DNA of 64,000 nt from Comamonas resistens (GTDB lineage Bacteria; Pseudomonadota; Gammaproteobacteria; Burkholderiales; Burkholderiaceae_C), in contig NZ_CP125947.1 of assembly GCF_030064165.1 (NCBI RefSeq), forward strand, positions 1,860,001 to 1,924,000, read 5' to 3'. The notes under the pieces were generated by a model. That model was not told the origin of the DNA. It worked only from the letters and a program-made list of their open reading frames with translations, and made no database searches. Numbering within the stretch: the first letter of the stretch is position 1; the number at the start of each line of letters is the position of its first letter. Of this stretch, positions 9,288-18,899 are shown in pieces. A program made the position numbers and the translations under genes.

Positions 9288-10033
9288 GATCTGAAGAGGC
9301 GTGAGTATTGGTGTTCGTGCCGGGCCGAGAGAATGGCCAGCAGGGGCGAGAAGGCCTGGCGCGCATCGTCCGGCAGGGTTTCGGCGTGCGCCACGGCGGC
9401 GGGGATTTCCTGGGCCAGGCGCGCGAGGATGCGCTGGCCCGCGCTCTGGCCCAGCGGCACGGCCTTGATCGCGGCCTGCACCATGTTCTCGGCCCAGCCG
9501 AAGGCATAGGCCAGCAGGGCCTGCTGCGCCACGGCCCCGGTGAAGGCGGTGGCCAGCGCAAAGGCGATGGGATAGCTGGGCCGCTGGCCCGACAGCGCCG
9601 CCAGCTGCCGGATCTGCGCGCTGCGCCCGGCGTCTGCCGTGTGCTGGTTGCGCAGCCAGTCGGCCAGCGAGCGGCCCATCTGCTCAGTCTGCAGGCGCAG
9701 CTCGCTGGTCTCGCGCGTGGCCAGCACCCAGCCGTTGAGCTGCTGCACGCGCTGTACGTCGCCGCGCTGCCAGGCGGGCAGGGCCTGGGCGATGACGGCC
9801 ATGTCGCCGCGCGACTGGGTCAGGTGCAGCTGCTGCACCAGCCAGCCGGCGGCCTCCGCCTCCGTGGTGACCTGCGCGGCATGGATGGCAGCCTCCAGCC
9901 CTTCGGAGTAGGAAAAGCCGCCGATGGGCAGCGCCGGCGAGGCCAGCCACATCAGCTGCAGCAGCGTGGCCGGTGCGATGTGCAGCGGCGCTTCAGTGGC
10001 CGTGTCCATGGTGGTGTTCATGCCCATGCGCAT
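9284..10033 (-). CDS. ureF: Urease accessory protein UreF
   Basis: About 249 residues, all-helical. [22 protein letters not shown], starting near residue 29, is the UreF hallmark. UreF bridges UreD-urease and UreG and acts as a checkpoint for GTP hydrolysis. Several in-frame ATGs (10033, 10027, 10021, 10009) all lie inside the 3' end of ureE and none has a good Shine-Dalgarno, so the exact start is open. The first residues [10 protein letters not shown] are simply another frame of the histidine-tail codons of ureE. It overlaps ureG by ATGA. Confidence 0.95.
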
Positions 10034-10523
10034 GTCCGTGGTGGTGGCTGTGGCCGTCGTTGGTCACATGTCCCCCATAGGCACCGCCCTCGGGCTCGAA
10101 GGGGAGTTCAGCCTCGGTGACGGTCATGTGCATGCTGCGCAGCATGTCGGCCAGCACGTGGTCGGGCTCGATCTTCAGGTGGTCGGGCTGTAGCTCGATG
10201 GGCACATGGCGGTTGCCCAGGTGGTAGGCGGCGCGCATCAGGTCGAAGGGGCTGCCGTGCTCGGCGCAGGCCGTGATGTGCAGCACCTTCTGCGGCGCGG
10301 CCAGCACGCGGATCAGCGAGCCGTCCTCGGCCACCAGCACGTCGCCACCGCGCACGGCCTGGCCGCGCGGCAGGAAAATGGCCAGGTCGCGGCCCTGGCT
10401 GTCGGTGGCGGCAAAGCGGCTTTTCTGGCGTACGTCCCAGTCAAGCTCCACCGAGGCGGAGCGCTTGAGCAGGCTGGTGGCCAGGCCCTGGCCGGCGGGA
10501 AGGCATTTGGAAACTTGCAGCAT
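9993..10523 (-). CDS. ureE: Urease accessory metallochaperone UreE with histidine-rich tail
   Basis: A 176-residue nickel chaperone. The N-terminal domain begins [11 protein letters not shown] and continues with [14 protein letters not shown]. The metal-binding domain has [31 protein letters not shown], with the conserved His of the dimer-interface nickel site. The last 20 residues are mostly His and Gly ([15 protein letters not shown]), a nickel store as in Klebsiella UreE. The start at 10523 was taken because upstream sequence belongs to the neighbouring acetyltransferase. The 3' end overlaps ureF by about 40 bases. Confidence 0.95.
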   Translation of the reverse strand: MLQVSKCLPAGQGLATSLLKRSASVELDWDVRQKSRFAATDSQGRDLAIFLPRGQAVRGGDVLVAEDGSLIRVLAAPQKVLHITACAEHGSPFDLMRAAYHLGNRHVPIELQPDHLKIEPDHVLADMLRSMHMTVTEAELPFEPEGGAYGGHVTNDGHSHHHGHAHGHEHHHGHGH

Positions 10524-10537
10524 ACAGGGGCAATCGG

Positions 10538-11017
10538 TTAAAGCGCCAGCGTCATGAAGCAGCTGTTCGGGTCCGGGTGGTAGTTGCCAAAGGGCGCGCA
10601 TGGCACAAAGCCATTGCGCTGGTAGAAGCGCCGGGCCGGTGCGAAGAAGGCCTCGGTGCCGGTCTCCAGGCTGATGCGCTTGGCGCCGCCTGCGCGGGCC
10701 TGGGCCAGGGCATGCGCCAGCACCTGCTGGGCCGCGGCGGAGCCGCGGTGGGCAGCCCCCACGCGCATGGTCTTGAGTTCTACATGGCCGGCATCCAGTT
10801 GCTTGAGCGCGCAGCTGGCCGCCAGGGCCGGCCCGGCCTGTTGTTGCGTCCAGCCGGTCCAGAAACGGATGTCGGGCTGGCGCAGCTGGCTTGCGTCCAG
10901 CGCATGCACGCTCTCGGGCGGCGAGATGCGGTGCATATCGTCCAGGTGCTCCTGGAGAAAGGCCAGTACACGCGGATCTGTCGCGGGGTCCAGCTTGAAG
11001 ATCAGCTCCATGTCCAT
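10538..11017 (-). CDS. GNAT N-acetyltransferase inserted in the urease operon
   Basis: A 159-residue acetyltransferase of the GNAT fold. LKTMRVGAAHRGSAAAQQVLAHALAQARAGGAKRISLETG is the acetyl-CoA binding strand-loop-helix (motif A), and FFAPARRFYQRNGFVPCAPFGNYHPDPNSCFMTLAL is the C-terminal motif B region; this pattern recalls the YhbS/YedL-like group. It lies between ureC (14 bases before) and ureE (14 bases after), on the same strand, so it is transcribed with urease. Substrate unknown; no direct urease role can be read from sequence. The start is ATG at 11017, or 11011 two codons later. Confidence 0.85.
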   Translation of the reverse strand: MDMELIFKLDPATDPRVLAFLQEHLDDMHRISPPESVHALDASQLRQPDIRFWTGWTQQQAGPALAASCALKQLDAGHVELKTMRVGAAHRGSAAAQQVLAHALAQARAGGAKRISLETGTEAFFAPARRFYQRNGFVPCAPFGNYHPDPNSCFMTLAL

Positions 11018-11031
11018 CGGTTCAGTCAGAT

Positions 11032-12750
<1,719 letters not shown>

Positions 12751-12751
12751 G

Positions 12752-13057
12752 TCAGAGCGCTCCTTGAATCAGGCCGCGAAAGCCGTAGATCTTTCTGTCG
12801 CCGCCAATATCCACCAGCTCGACCGTGCGCTGCTGGCCGGGCTCGAAGCGCACGGCCATGCCGCTCGCAATATTCAGCCGCATGCCGCGCGCAGCCGCGC
12901 GGTCGAAATCCAGGCCCGCGTTGGTCTCGGCAAAGTGATAGTGGGAGCCGACCTGGATGGGTCGGTCGCTGGCATTCCTCACCACCAGCGCAAGCGTGCG
13001 GCGGCCGGGATTGAGGGCGTGTGCACCGGGGTCAAGCAACAGTTCACCGGGAATCAT
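12752..13057 (-). CDS. ureB: Urease beta subunit
   Basis: A 101-residue subunit beginning [19 protein letters not shown], with [20 protein letters not shown] and the C-terminal [17 protein letters not shown], all standard for UreB. It has a structural role in the urease trimer and helps nickel loading. The gene is separated from ureJ by 22 bases and from ureC by 1 base. Confidence 0.98.
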   Translation of the reverse strand: MIPGELLLDPGAHALNPGRRTLALVVRNASDRPIQVGSHYHFAETNAGLDFDRAAARGMRLNIASGMAVRFEPGQQRTVELVDIGGDRKIYGFRGLIQGAL

Positions 13058-13079
13058 GGCGTGTCTTCCTTTCGCGTGT

Positions 13080-13697
13080 TCAGGCCAGCCGTGTCAGCAT
13101 GAAGGCGCCGAGCGCCACCGTGGCCGTACCGCCGAGCTTGGCAATCCACCGATGGCGCTGCATCACCGCATGGCCCAGCACCATGCCCGCGATGTGCAGT
13201 GTGGCGGAGCCCATTGCAATGCCGGCCAGCGCGCCGAGGGCCGCGAGGCCGCTGTCGCCGGCCAGCTCAAAGCCATGGGCCGCGCCGTGGAAGAAGGCAA
13301 ACATGCCGGCCAGTGCGGCTGCGGCACCCCAGGGCATTTTTTGCTGCACCAACACCAGCAGGCCCAGCACCAGCACGGAGGCGGCAATCATGGGTTCCAC
13401 ACCCGGCACCCACAGGCCGGCAAAACCCGCCACGGCGCCCGCCACCAGCAGGGCCACGAAGGCGGCAGGGGCGCGCCAGGCGGTGCGCAGGCCGGGCATG
13501 GTCAGCGCGCTCCAGGCGCCTACGGCCAGCATGGCGGCCAGGTGGTCGGCCCCGGTAAACGGGTGGGCGAAGGCGTGAGTCAGACTGTCCAGAAAATAGT
13601 GATGGCCGCCGCCGTCTGCGCCCACATGGGCGAGCGCGGACAGGGGCAGGGCAGTCGCCGCAGCGGCTGTGGTGGCAAGGAGCTTATTGAATTTCAT
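13080..13697 (-). CDS. ureJ: HupE/UreJ family nickel permease
   Basis: A 205-residue inner-membrane protein. A cleavable leader [23 protein letters not shown] is followed by [10 protein letters not shown] and [20 protein letters not shown], which contains the HPxxGxDH signature of HupE/UreJ secondary nickel transporters. Five or six further hydrophobic segments follow, with [11 protein letters not shown] as the second His motif. It likely supplies nickel for urease. The start at 13697 is the first with a signal peptide; its ATG coincides with the end of an intergenic repeat. It lies between ureA and ureB in the operon. Confidence 0.93.
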   Translation of the reverse strand: MKFNKLLATTAAAATALPLSALAHVGADGGGHHYFLDSLTHAFAHPFTGADHLAAMLAVGAWSALTMPGLRTAWRAPAAFVALLVAGAVAGFAGLWVPGVEPMIAASVLVLGLLVLVQQKMPWGAAAALAGMFAFFHGAAHGFELAGDSGLAALGALAGIAMGSATLHIAGMVLGHAVMQRHRWIAKLGGTATVALGAFMLTRLA

Positions 13698-13737
13698 AGC
13701 TGTCTGCGCTTGATGGATAAGGGTTTGATGGCTAAAA
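13696..13737 (+). repeat. Short intergenic repeat, family 2 (ureA-ureJ gap)
   Basis: ATAGCTG-TCTGCGCTTGATGGATAAG here matches the element before urtE (22819-22859) almost base for base. It fills most of the ureJ-ureA gap and abuts the ureJ start codon. Confidence 0.6.
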
Positions 13738-13761
13738 GGCTTGAAGTCTCTGGATGCAGCT

Positions 13762-14064
13762 TCAGGCAATGGGCTCGTGCACAGTGACGAGCTTGGTGCC
13801 ATCCGGGAAAGTGGCCTCGATCTGGATGTCGGGAATCATCTCGGGGATGCCTTCCATCACATCGGCGCGGGTCAGCACGCGGCGGCCTTCGCTCATCAAC
13901 TGGGCCACGGTCTTGCCGTCGCGTGCGCCCTCCATCACAAAGGCACTGATCAGCGCCACGGCCTCGGGGTAGTTGAGCTTGAGGCCACGGGCCTTGCGCC
14001 GCTCGGCCAGCAAGGCGGCGGTGAAGATCAGCAGCTTGTCTTTTTCGCGTGGTGTCAATTCCAT
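13762..14064 (-). CDS. ureA: Urease gamma subunit
   Basis: A 100-residue subunit, [23 protein letters not shown] at the N-terminus, with [21 protein letters not shown] and [28 protein letters not shown], standard for UreA. The start at 14064 gives the family's exact length; an upstream ATG would add ten residues. It is the first gene of the minus-strand operon. A sigma-54 type promoter lies about 80-96 bases upstream. Confidence 0.98.
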   Translation of the reverse strand: MELTPREKDKLLIFTAALLAERRKARGLKLNYPEAVALISAFVMEGARDGKTVAQLMSEGRRVLTRADVMEGIPEMIPDIQIEATFPDGTKLVTVHEPIA

Positions 14065-14143
14065 CTTCTTCAATCCCTCAGTCGGCTCGCGCATTCGGCA
14101 GGACCGAATGAACGCGATGAGTCAGTTCCATGCCCCTTTATGT

Positions 14144-14160
14144 AGCAAGTGCCATGCCAA
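14144..14160 (-). promoter_or_regulatory. Sigma-54 (-24/-12) promoter for the ureA operon
   Basis: The minus strand reads TTGGCATGGCACTTGCT, a full match to YTGGCAYGRNNNTTGCW, with GG and GC 12 bases apart. The predicted start is near 14133, 69 bases before the ureA ATG. RpoN dependence with an NtrC-type activator is inferred. Confidence 0.8.
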
Positions 14161-14207
14161 AGGCAAGAATTAATTGCAAGCCTATGGAGGCCGGATTGCT
14201 GCGGTTT

Positions 14208-14256
14208 TGCACCTTGTTGGGGCGTCTGCGAGGCAGGCTTGCACCAAGGCGTGTCT
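14208..14256. promoter_or_regulatory. Possible tandem NtrC enhancer shared by two divergent sigma-54 promoters
   Basis: TGCACC half-sites occur at 14208 and 14240, 32 bases apart, the same spacing as the classic glnA enhancer. The first has a partial opposite half (GGGGCG at 14219-14224); the second is weaker. They lie about 80-115 bases upstream of the ureA start point and 90-125 upstream of the receptor start point. Confidence 0.45.
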
Positions 14257-14312
14257 GTGTGGTTGCTGCGGATGCCTCTTGGTGCATTGCTCGGTTGTGG
14301 CGGTGCATCGCG

Positions 14313-14328
14313 TGGCACGAACTTTGCT
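14313..14328 (+). promoter_or_regulatory. Sigma-54 (-24/-12) promoter for the TonB receptor
   Basis: TGGCACGAACTTTGCT matches TGGCACGNNNNTTGCW exactly with correct spacing. Transcription would start near 14339. Confidence 0.75.
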
Positions 14329-14374
14329 CTTCTGGTGCATGAACAGAAGACCATGGAGCAAGAGGGGCGCGCAG

Positions 14375-16429
14375 TTGCTGCGGGCTGGGGTACAGCAGGG
14401 TTTGTTGACGATGGGCTGCGGATGCGCCGGCCTGTTGACTGGCTGGGCGTGGGCGCAGACGGCCAGGGAAGGCAATGCGGCGCTGCCCGAGGTACTGGTG
14501 AGGGCCCAGGTCAAAGGCCAGGCGCTGGATGAGGCGCAGCGATCGTTTTCCGTCACCGAGTTCGGGTCTGACGATATTCGCGAGCAGCCCAGGCAGGAAG
14601 TGGAAGCGCTGTGGAACAAGGTACCGGGCATGTATGTCAATCACTACCAGCTCAGCGGAGTGGCCAACGGGCTGGTGCTGCGCGGCTTCGGTGGCGGCGG
14701 GCATGGCGGCGATGTGGCGGCCACGCTGGACGGCATTTCGCTCAACGAGGCCATGTCGCATGCCGATGGCTATTTCGATCTGAACGTGGTGGTACCGCTG
14801 GAGCTGGACAAGGTCAATGTCCATCGCGGCCCGGTGTCGGTGCTGCAGGGCAATTACAACCGCGCCGGGCTGGTGGAGCTGCGCACGCGGCGCAGCGGCA
14901 GCTATACCGATGTCGATGTCAGCGCCGGTTCGCAGGGCATGCTGGATGCCCAGGCTGCCTTGGGGCGCGAGCTGGAAGGCGGCGATCAGCTCAATCTGGC
15001 GGCCCAGCATTCGCATGGCGATGGTGCGCGGCCCAGCTCCGGCCATGGGCGCAGCACCATCAGCGGCACATGGAAGCACCATGTGCATGAAAAGCTCGAT
15101 ATTTCGCTGTCCGGCCGCTGGCATGAGGCGCGCGGCGATTCGCCCGGCTATCTGACCGAAGCGCAATGGCGGCAAGACCCGCAGGGCAAGGATGGCCATG
15201 TGGTGGGCGATGGCGCCAACAAGCACTTCGGCACGCTGCGCCTGGATGCGCAGTACGCACTGGATGCGGATACCCGGCTGCTGGGCTTTGTCTACGGAAC
15301 GCAGCAGGATTTTGTGCGCTGGTTCACCCGTCCGCGCAGCGGCACCTGGATGCAGCGCGAAGAGCGCTACGACCGCAGCGTGCTGGGCGCGGGGCTGAAC
15401 CTCAGTGGCAAGTCCCGTCTGGCTGCGCGCGAGCTGAACTGGATGCTGGGCCTGGAGCAGGTGCGCGAGTCCACCGATTACGGTTACTGGGATGGCCTGG
15501 TGAACCGCCGGCGCACGGCCGCGGCGTTGGACGATCGCAATACGCGGCTGAACAACATGGCGCTCTACGGCCAAGGCAGTTGGCAGGCGACAGGCTGGCT
15601 GCAGACCACGGCCGCCCTGCGCTGGGACCACTTTGACGGGCGCTGCCGCTTGCTGGGCGCGGAAACCGGTGGCGATGAATGCAACCGCATGCAGGGCCGC
15701 AGCCATGCCAGCCCCAAGCTGGGTGCCATGGCGCAGCTCAATCCGCAGACGGCGGTGCGTGCCAGCTGGTCGCAAGGCTTTGCCTTGCCCAGCGACTTTG
15801 CCAAGTACGCGCTGCGCAACAGCGAACTCGGCGCCAATATCTTTCGCCAGACCGAGCTGGGCCTGCAGTGGAAACCTTCCAGCCAGTGGCTGATCGATGC
15901 AGCCGTGTACCGCGTCACGTCCAGCAACGAAATACGCAACACGGCACCGGGTGAATATGAAAACCTGGGCGCGACCCTGCGCAAGGGCGCAGAGCTGCAA
16001 CTGCACTGGCTGCCCGGCCGCAGCTGGCATCTCGAATGGGCGTACGGGCGCAATCGCTCCGAAATCACGCAGAACGCCAACGCGGCATTGCAGGGACAGC
16101 GCGTGGTGGCGGTTCCCGAGTACACCAGCACCTTGCACGCACGTTGGATGCCGCGCGGCGATGTCACCGTGCATGGCGTGCTGCGCCATGTGGGTCGCGC
16201 GCCCATCAATGCCGGCAATACCGAATGGGCCGGCAGCTATCACTGGCTGGACCTGGGCCTGCAATACCGCCTGCCGGCCAGCGTGGCACGCCATGCCAGC
16301 CTGAGTCTGTGGCTGCGCAACGCTGCCAACGCGCGCTATGCCAGTATCACCACCATGATCGGTGGCCAGCGTCTGGTCGCGCCCGGCGCGCCGCGCAGCG
16401 TGCAACTGGGCCTGCAGTTTTCACTTTGA
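14375..16429 (+). CDS. TonB-dependent outer-membrane receptor, probably for nickel or a nickel chelate
   Basis: An approximately 684-residue TonB-dependent receptor. The plug domain holds LPEVLVRAQ, VPGMYVNHYQLSG, LVLRGFGGG, TLDGISLNEAMSH and VNVHRGPVSVLQGNYNRAGLVELRTR. A 22-strand-type barrel follows with typical turns, ending VQLGLQFSL. Location between ureA and a DUF4198 gene argues for nickel uptake; a siderophore role is possible. I prefer TTG at 14375: AAGAGGGG lies 7 bases upstream, it gives a 27-residue signal peptide ending WAWA, and the predicted sigma-54 start point falls on the alternative ATG at 14339. The third in-frame option, ATG 14411, would leave too short a leader. Confidence 0.88.
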   Translation: MLRAGVQQGLLTMGCGCAGLLTGWAWAQTAREGNAALPEVLVRAQVKGQALDEAQRSFSVTEFGSDDIREQPRQEVEALWNKVPGMYVNHYQLSGVANGLVLRGFGGGGHGGDVAATLDGISLNEAMSHADGYFDLNVVVPLELDKVNVHRGPVSVLQGNYNRAGLVELRTRRSGSYTDVDVSAGSQGMLDAQAALGRELEGGDQLNLAAQHSHGDGARPSSGHGRSTISGTWKHHVHEKLDISLSGRWHEARGDSPGYLTEAQWRQDPQGKDGHVVGDGANKHFGTLRLDAQYALDADTRLLGFVYGTQQDFVRWFTRPRSGTWMQREERYDRSVLGAGLNLSGKSRLAARELNWMLGLEQVRESTDYGYWDGLVNRRRTAAALDDRNTRLNNMALYGQGSWQATGWLQTTAALRWDHFDGRCRLLGAETGGDECNRMQGRSHASPKLGAMAQLNPQTAVRASWSQGFALPSDFAKYALRNSELGANIFRQTELGLQWKPSSQWLIDAAVYRVTSSNEIRNTAPGEYENLGATLRKGAELQLHWLPGRSWHLEWAYGRNRSEITQNANAALQGQRVVAVPEYTSTLHARWMPRGDVTVHGVLRHVGRAPINAGNTEWAGSYHWLDLGLQYRLPASVARHASLSLWLRNAANARYASITTMIGGQRLVAPGAPRSVQLGLQFSL

Positions 16430-16444
16430 TTCTTGGGAGTCCTC

Positions 16445-17176
16445 ATGTCTGTGTTCAAGACGCGTAAAAACATCATCGCGCGCATTCTGTGCACCACGGC
16501 CGCCGCCTGGCTGCTCTGTGCCAATCCGGCCCATGCGCATAACGTCTGGCTGGAGCCAGATGCGCAGGGCGGCTATGTCATGCAATTCGGCGGCCATGAG
16601 GGCCTTGCCGAAACCTTTGACCCCGCCAAGCTGCAGCGCGTACATGCCTATGACCTGCGCGGGCGCGAGGTGGGCTGCGATGTGCAGAACCTGCAAGGCG
16701 GCATCCGCGTCAAGCCCGATGCCAAGGCTGCGCTGATCGCGGTGGAGCTGGATAACGGCTACTTCAGCAGCACCAGGCCCGAAGGCGCCATGCTGCCCCT
16801 GCCCATGGACAAGAACCCCGGCGCAGTGCACGGCGTGCATGCGCGCAAGTTTCACAAGACCGTGGTGCAGTGGGGTGCCGTCATGCAAAAGCCGTTGGGC
16901 CAGATGTTCGAAGTGGTGCCGCTCCAGGGCCAGGCGCCCCATGCCGGTCAGCCGCTCAGGCTGCAGGTGCTGCTGGATGGCAAGCCGCAGGCGGGGGTAC
17001 GCCTGTCCTGGGGCGAAAACGGCTCGCCCGCGATGACGGATGCACAGGGCCAGGCTCTCATGACGCCCGCTGCAGGCAACAACACTTTGCAGGCCATCCT
17101 GCGCCAGCCGGTGCAGGGTGATGCCAGGACGACGCAAAACAGCTACGAGTACCTGCTGCGCTTTGCCGCGCATTGA
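16445..17176 (+). CDS. Exported DUF4198 protein, probable periplasmic nickel-uptake component
   Basis: A 243-residue periplasmic protein of the DUF4198 type, whose members often accompany nickel or cobalt transporters (NikK-like). The signal peptide ends ANPAHA, and cleavage there would leave histidine as the first mature residue, HNVWLEP, a common metal-ligand arrangement. Further histidines occur in FGGHEG and KNPGAVHGVHARKFHK. The C-terminal part, LRLQVLLDGKPQAGVRLSW...TDAQGQALMTPAAGNNTLQAILRQPV, resembles an Ig-like fold. The start at 16445 has GGGAG upstream, and it begins 15 bases after the receptor stop, so the pair is one operon. Confidence 0.82.
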   Translation: MSVFKTRKNIIARILCTTAAAWLLCANPAHAHNVWLEPDAQGGYVMQFGGHEGLAETFDPAKLQRVHAYDLRGREVGCDVQNLQGGIRVKPDAKAALIAVELDNGYFSSTRPEGAMLPLPMDKNPGAVHGVHARKFHKTVVQWGAVMQKPLGQMFEVVPLQGQAPHAGQPLRLQVLLDGKPQAGVRLSWGENGSPAMTDAQGQALMTPAAGNNTLQAILRQPVQGDARTTQNSYEYLLRFAAH

Positions 17177-17223
17177 TTGCCAGGCACCTCAACAGTGCCT
17201 GATGTGCGGAATGCGGCTGGAAA

Positions 17224-17269
17224 AGCCTGCATCTGGTGCATGCGCAAGATTTGGCACAGCAATGGTGCT
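17224..17269 (+). promoter_or_regulatory. NtrC-like binding sites upstream of urtA
   Basis: GGCACAGCAATGGTGCT at 17253-17269 keeps GCAC-N7-GTGC and closely resembles known NtrC sites of the form TGCACC-N5-GGTGCA. A weaker site with a good GGTGCA half at 17235-17240 is centred 29 bases upstream. The main site is centred about 130 bases before the predicted urtA start point, a normal enhancer distance. Confidence 0.65.
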
Positions 17270-17365
17270 GCCGCAAGGGGTGGACTGATCGCGCTGCGGC
17301 ATCGCCGCGTAGGGTGAGTGAGGAAAGCAGCAGGGCCCTGAGCGGCAACCGAACTGCGGATGTTG

Positions 17366-17382
17366 CTGGCACGGTACTTGCA
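17366..17382 (+). promoter_or_regulatory. Sigma-54 (-24/-12) promoter for the urt operon
   Basis: CTGGCACGGTACTTGCA is a perfect match to the -24/-12 consensus. The predicted start is near 17393, 43 bases before the urtA ATG. Confidence 0.85.
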
Positions 17383-17435
17383 TTTGAGGAGATGCGGTCA
17401 ATCGTGACCGAACAAAACCTCCCGGGAGTGCTGAA

Positions 17436-18695
17436 ATGAATCGTCGCGGAACCCTCACTACACTGGCTGCATCCCTGGCTTTGGGCCTGGGCCTGAACTC
17501 GCAGGTGTTGGCAGCAGACACCATCAAGGTCGGGGTGCTGCACAGCCTCTCTGGCACCATGGCGATCTCCGAAACCGTGCTCAAGGACACGGTGCTGATG
17601 GCCATCGACGATATCAACGCCAAGGGCGGTGTGCTCGGCAAGAAGCTCGAGCCCGTGGTGGTGGACCCCGCCTCCAACTGGCCGCTGTTTGCGGAAAAAG
17701 CCAAACAGCTGATCACGCAGGATAAGGTGGCCGTGGTCTTCGGCTGCTGGACCAGCGTCTCGCGCAAGTCGGTGCTGCCGGTGTTCGAGCAGAACAACGG
17801 CCTGCTGTTCTACCCCGTGCAGTACGAGGGCGAGGAACTCTCCAAGAACGTCTTCTACACCGGCGCTGCGCCCAACCAGCAGGCGATTCCCGCCGTCGAG
17901 TACCTGATGAGCAAGGAAGGCGGCGGTGCCAAGCGCTTTGTGCTGCTGGGCACGGACTATGTGTATCCACGCACCACCAACAAGATTCTGCGTGCCTTTC
18001 TCAAGAGCAAAGGCGTGAAGGATTCCGACATCATGGAGACCTACACGCCGTTCGGTCACAGCGACTACCAGACCATCGTGGCCGATGTGAAGAAGTTCTC
18101 CACCGGTGGCAAGACGGCCGTGATCTCGACGATCAACGGCGACTCCAATGTGCCCTTCTACAAGGAGTTGGGCAATGCCGGCCTCAAGGCCAAGGATGTG
18201 CCGGTCGTTGCCTTCAGCGTGGGTGAAGAAGAGCTGCGCGGCGTGGACACCAAGCCCCTGGTCGGTCATCTGGCGGCCTGGAACTACTTCATGAGCGTGA
18301 AGAACCCGACCAACACCGCCTTCATCACGCAGTGGGGTGATTACGCCAAGGCCAAGAACATCGCGGGCCACAAGGACAAGCCCCTGACCAACGACCCCAT
18401 GGAAGCCACCTGGGTCGGCATCCATATGTGGAAGCAGGCCGTGGAAAAAGCCAAGAGCACGGATACCGACAAGGTGATTGCCGCCATGGCCGGCCAGACC
18501 TTTATCGCGCCCGATGGCTTCACCGTGAAGATGGACGAGAAGAACCATCATTTGCACAAGCCCGTGATGGTGGGCGAGATCAAGGGCGACGGCCAGTTCA
18601 GCGTGGTCTGGAAGACCAAGGGCCCGATCAAGGCCCAGCCCTGGAGTCCTTACATCGATGGCAACGACAAGAAGAAGGACGAGCCTACGAAGTAA
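17436..18695 (+). CDS. urtA: Urea ABC transporter substrate-binding protein
   Basis: A 419-residue periplasmic binding protein. The signal peptide MNRRGTLTTLAASLALGLGLNSQVLA is followed by DTIKVGVLHSLSGTMAISE, the LivJ-type type I fold. VVFGCWTSVSRKSVLPVFEQNNGLLFYPVQYEGEE and LLGTDYVYPRTTNKILRAFLKSKG are the UrtA-specific stretches lining the urea/amide pocket. Its length equals that of UrtA and exceeds LivJ. The start has GGGAG 7 bases upstream. It is the first gene of urtABCDE-ureD under a predicted sigma-54 promoter. Confidence 0.97.
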   Translation: MNRRGTLTTLAASLALGLGLNSQVLAADTIKVGVLHSLSGTMAISETVLKDTVLMAIDDINAKGGVLGKKLEPVVVDPASNWPLFAEKAKQLITQDKVAVVFGCWTSVSRKSVLPVFEQNNGLLFYPVQYEGEELSKNVFYTGAAPNQQAIPAVEYLMSKEGGGAKRFVLLGTDYVYPRTTNKILRAFLKSKGVKDSDIMETYTPFGHSDYQTIVADVKKFSTGGKTAVISTINGDSNVPFYKELGNAGLKAKDVPVVAFSVGEEELRGVDTKPLVGHLAAWNYFMSVKNPTNTAFITQWGDYAKAKNIAGHKDKPLTNDPMEATWVGIHMWKQAVEKAKSTDTDKVIAAMAGQTFIAPDGFTVKMDEKNHHLHKPVMVGEIKGDGQFSVVWKTKGPIKAQPWSPYIDGNDKKKDEPTK

Positions 18696-18697
18696 GG

Positions 18698-18808
18698 CTC
18701 CCCCTGAGGCGCTGCGCGCCTTCCCCCTCTCTCGCTTTGCTTCGCAATGCGGGAGGGGGACAACAGCCTCGCTGCGGGGCGGCGGGGCCGCCTAGGCCCT
18801 TGCTTGCT
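18698..18808 (+). repeat. Intergenic repeat, family 1 (urtA-urtB gap)
   Basis: CCCCCTGAGGCGCTGCGCGCCTTCCCCCT and the following inverted GGGAGGGGG segment form a GC-rich foldable element. Related copies lie at 20517 and, degenerate, at 22738. It starts 3 bases after the urtA stop; the rest of the gap to 18899 holds no gene. Confidence 0.7.
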
Positions 18809-18899
18809 GTTACTGGCTTGGATTGCGCCAGTTTGACGGGTTGGTATCCAAAACATAGCTGATGGCGCTTTCTGCTTAGGCGCTCGAATCGGATTCGAT

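Noticed and set aside
14138..16405. A 755-codon minus-strand frame opposite the TonB receptor
   Set aside because: The receptor frame shows plug and barrel motifs; the antisense frame shows none.
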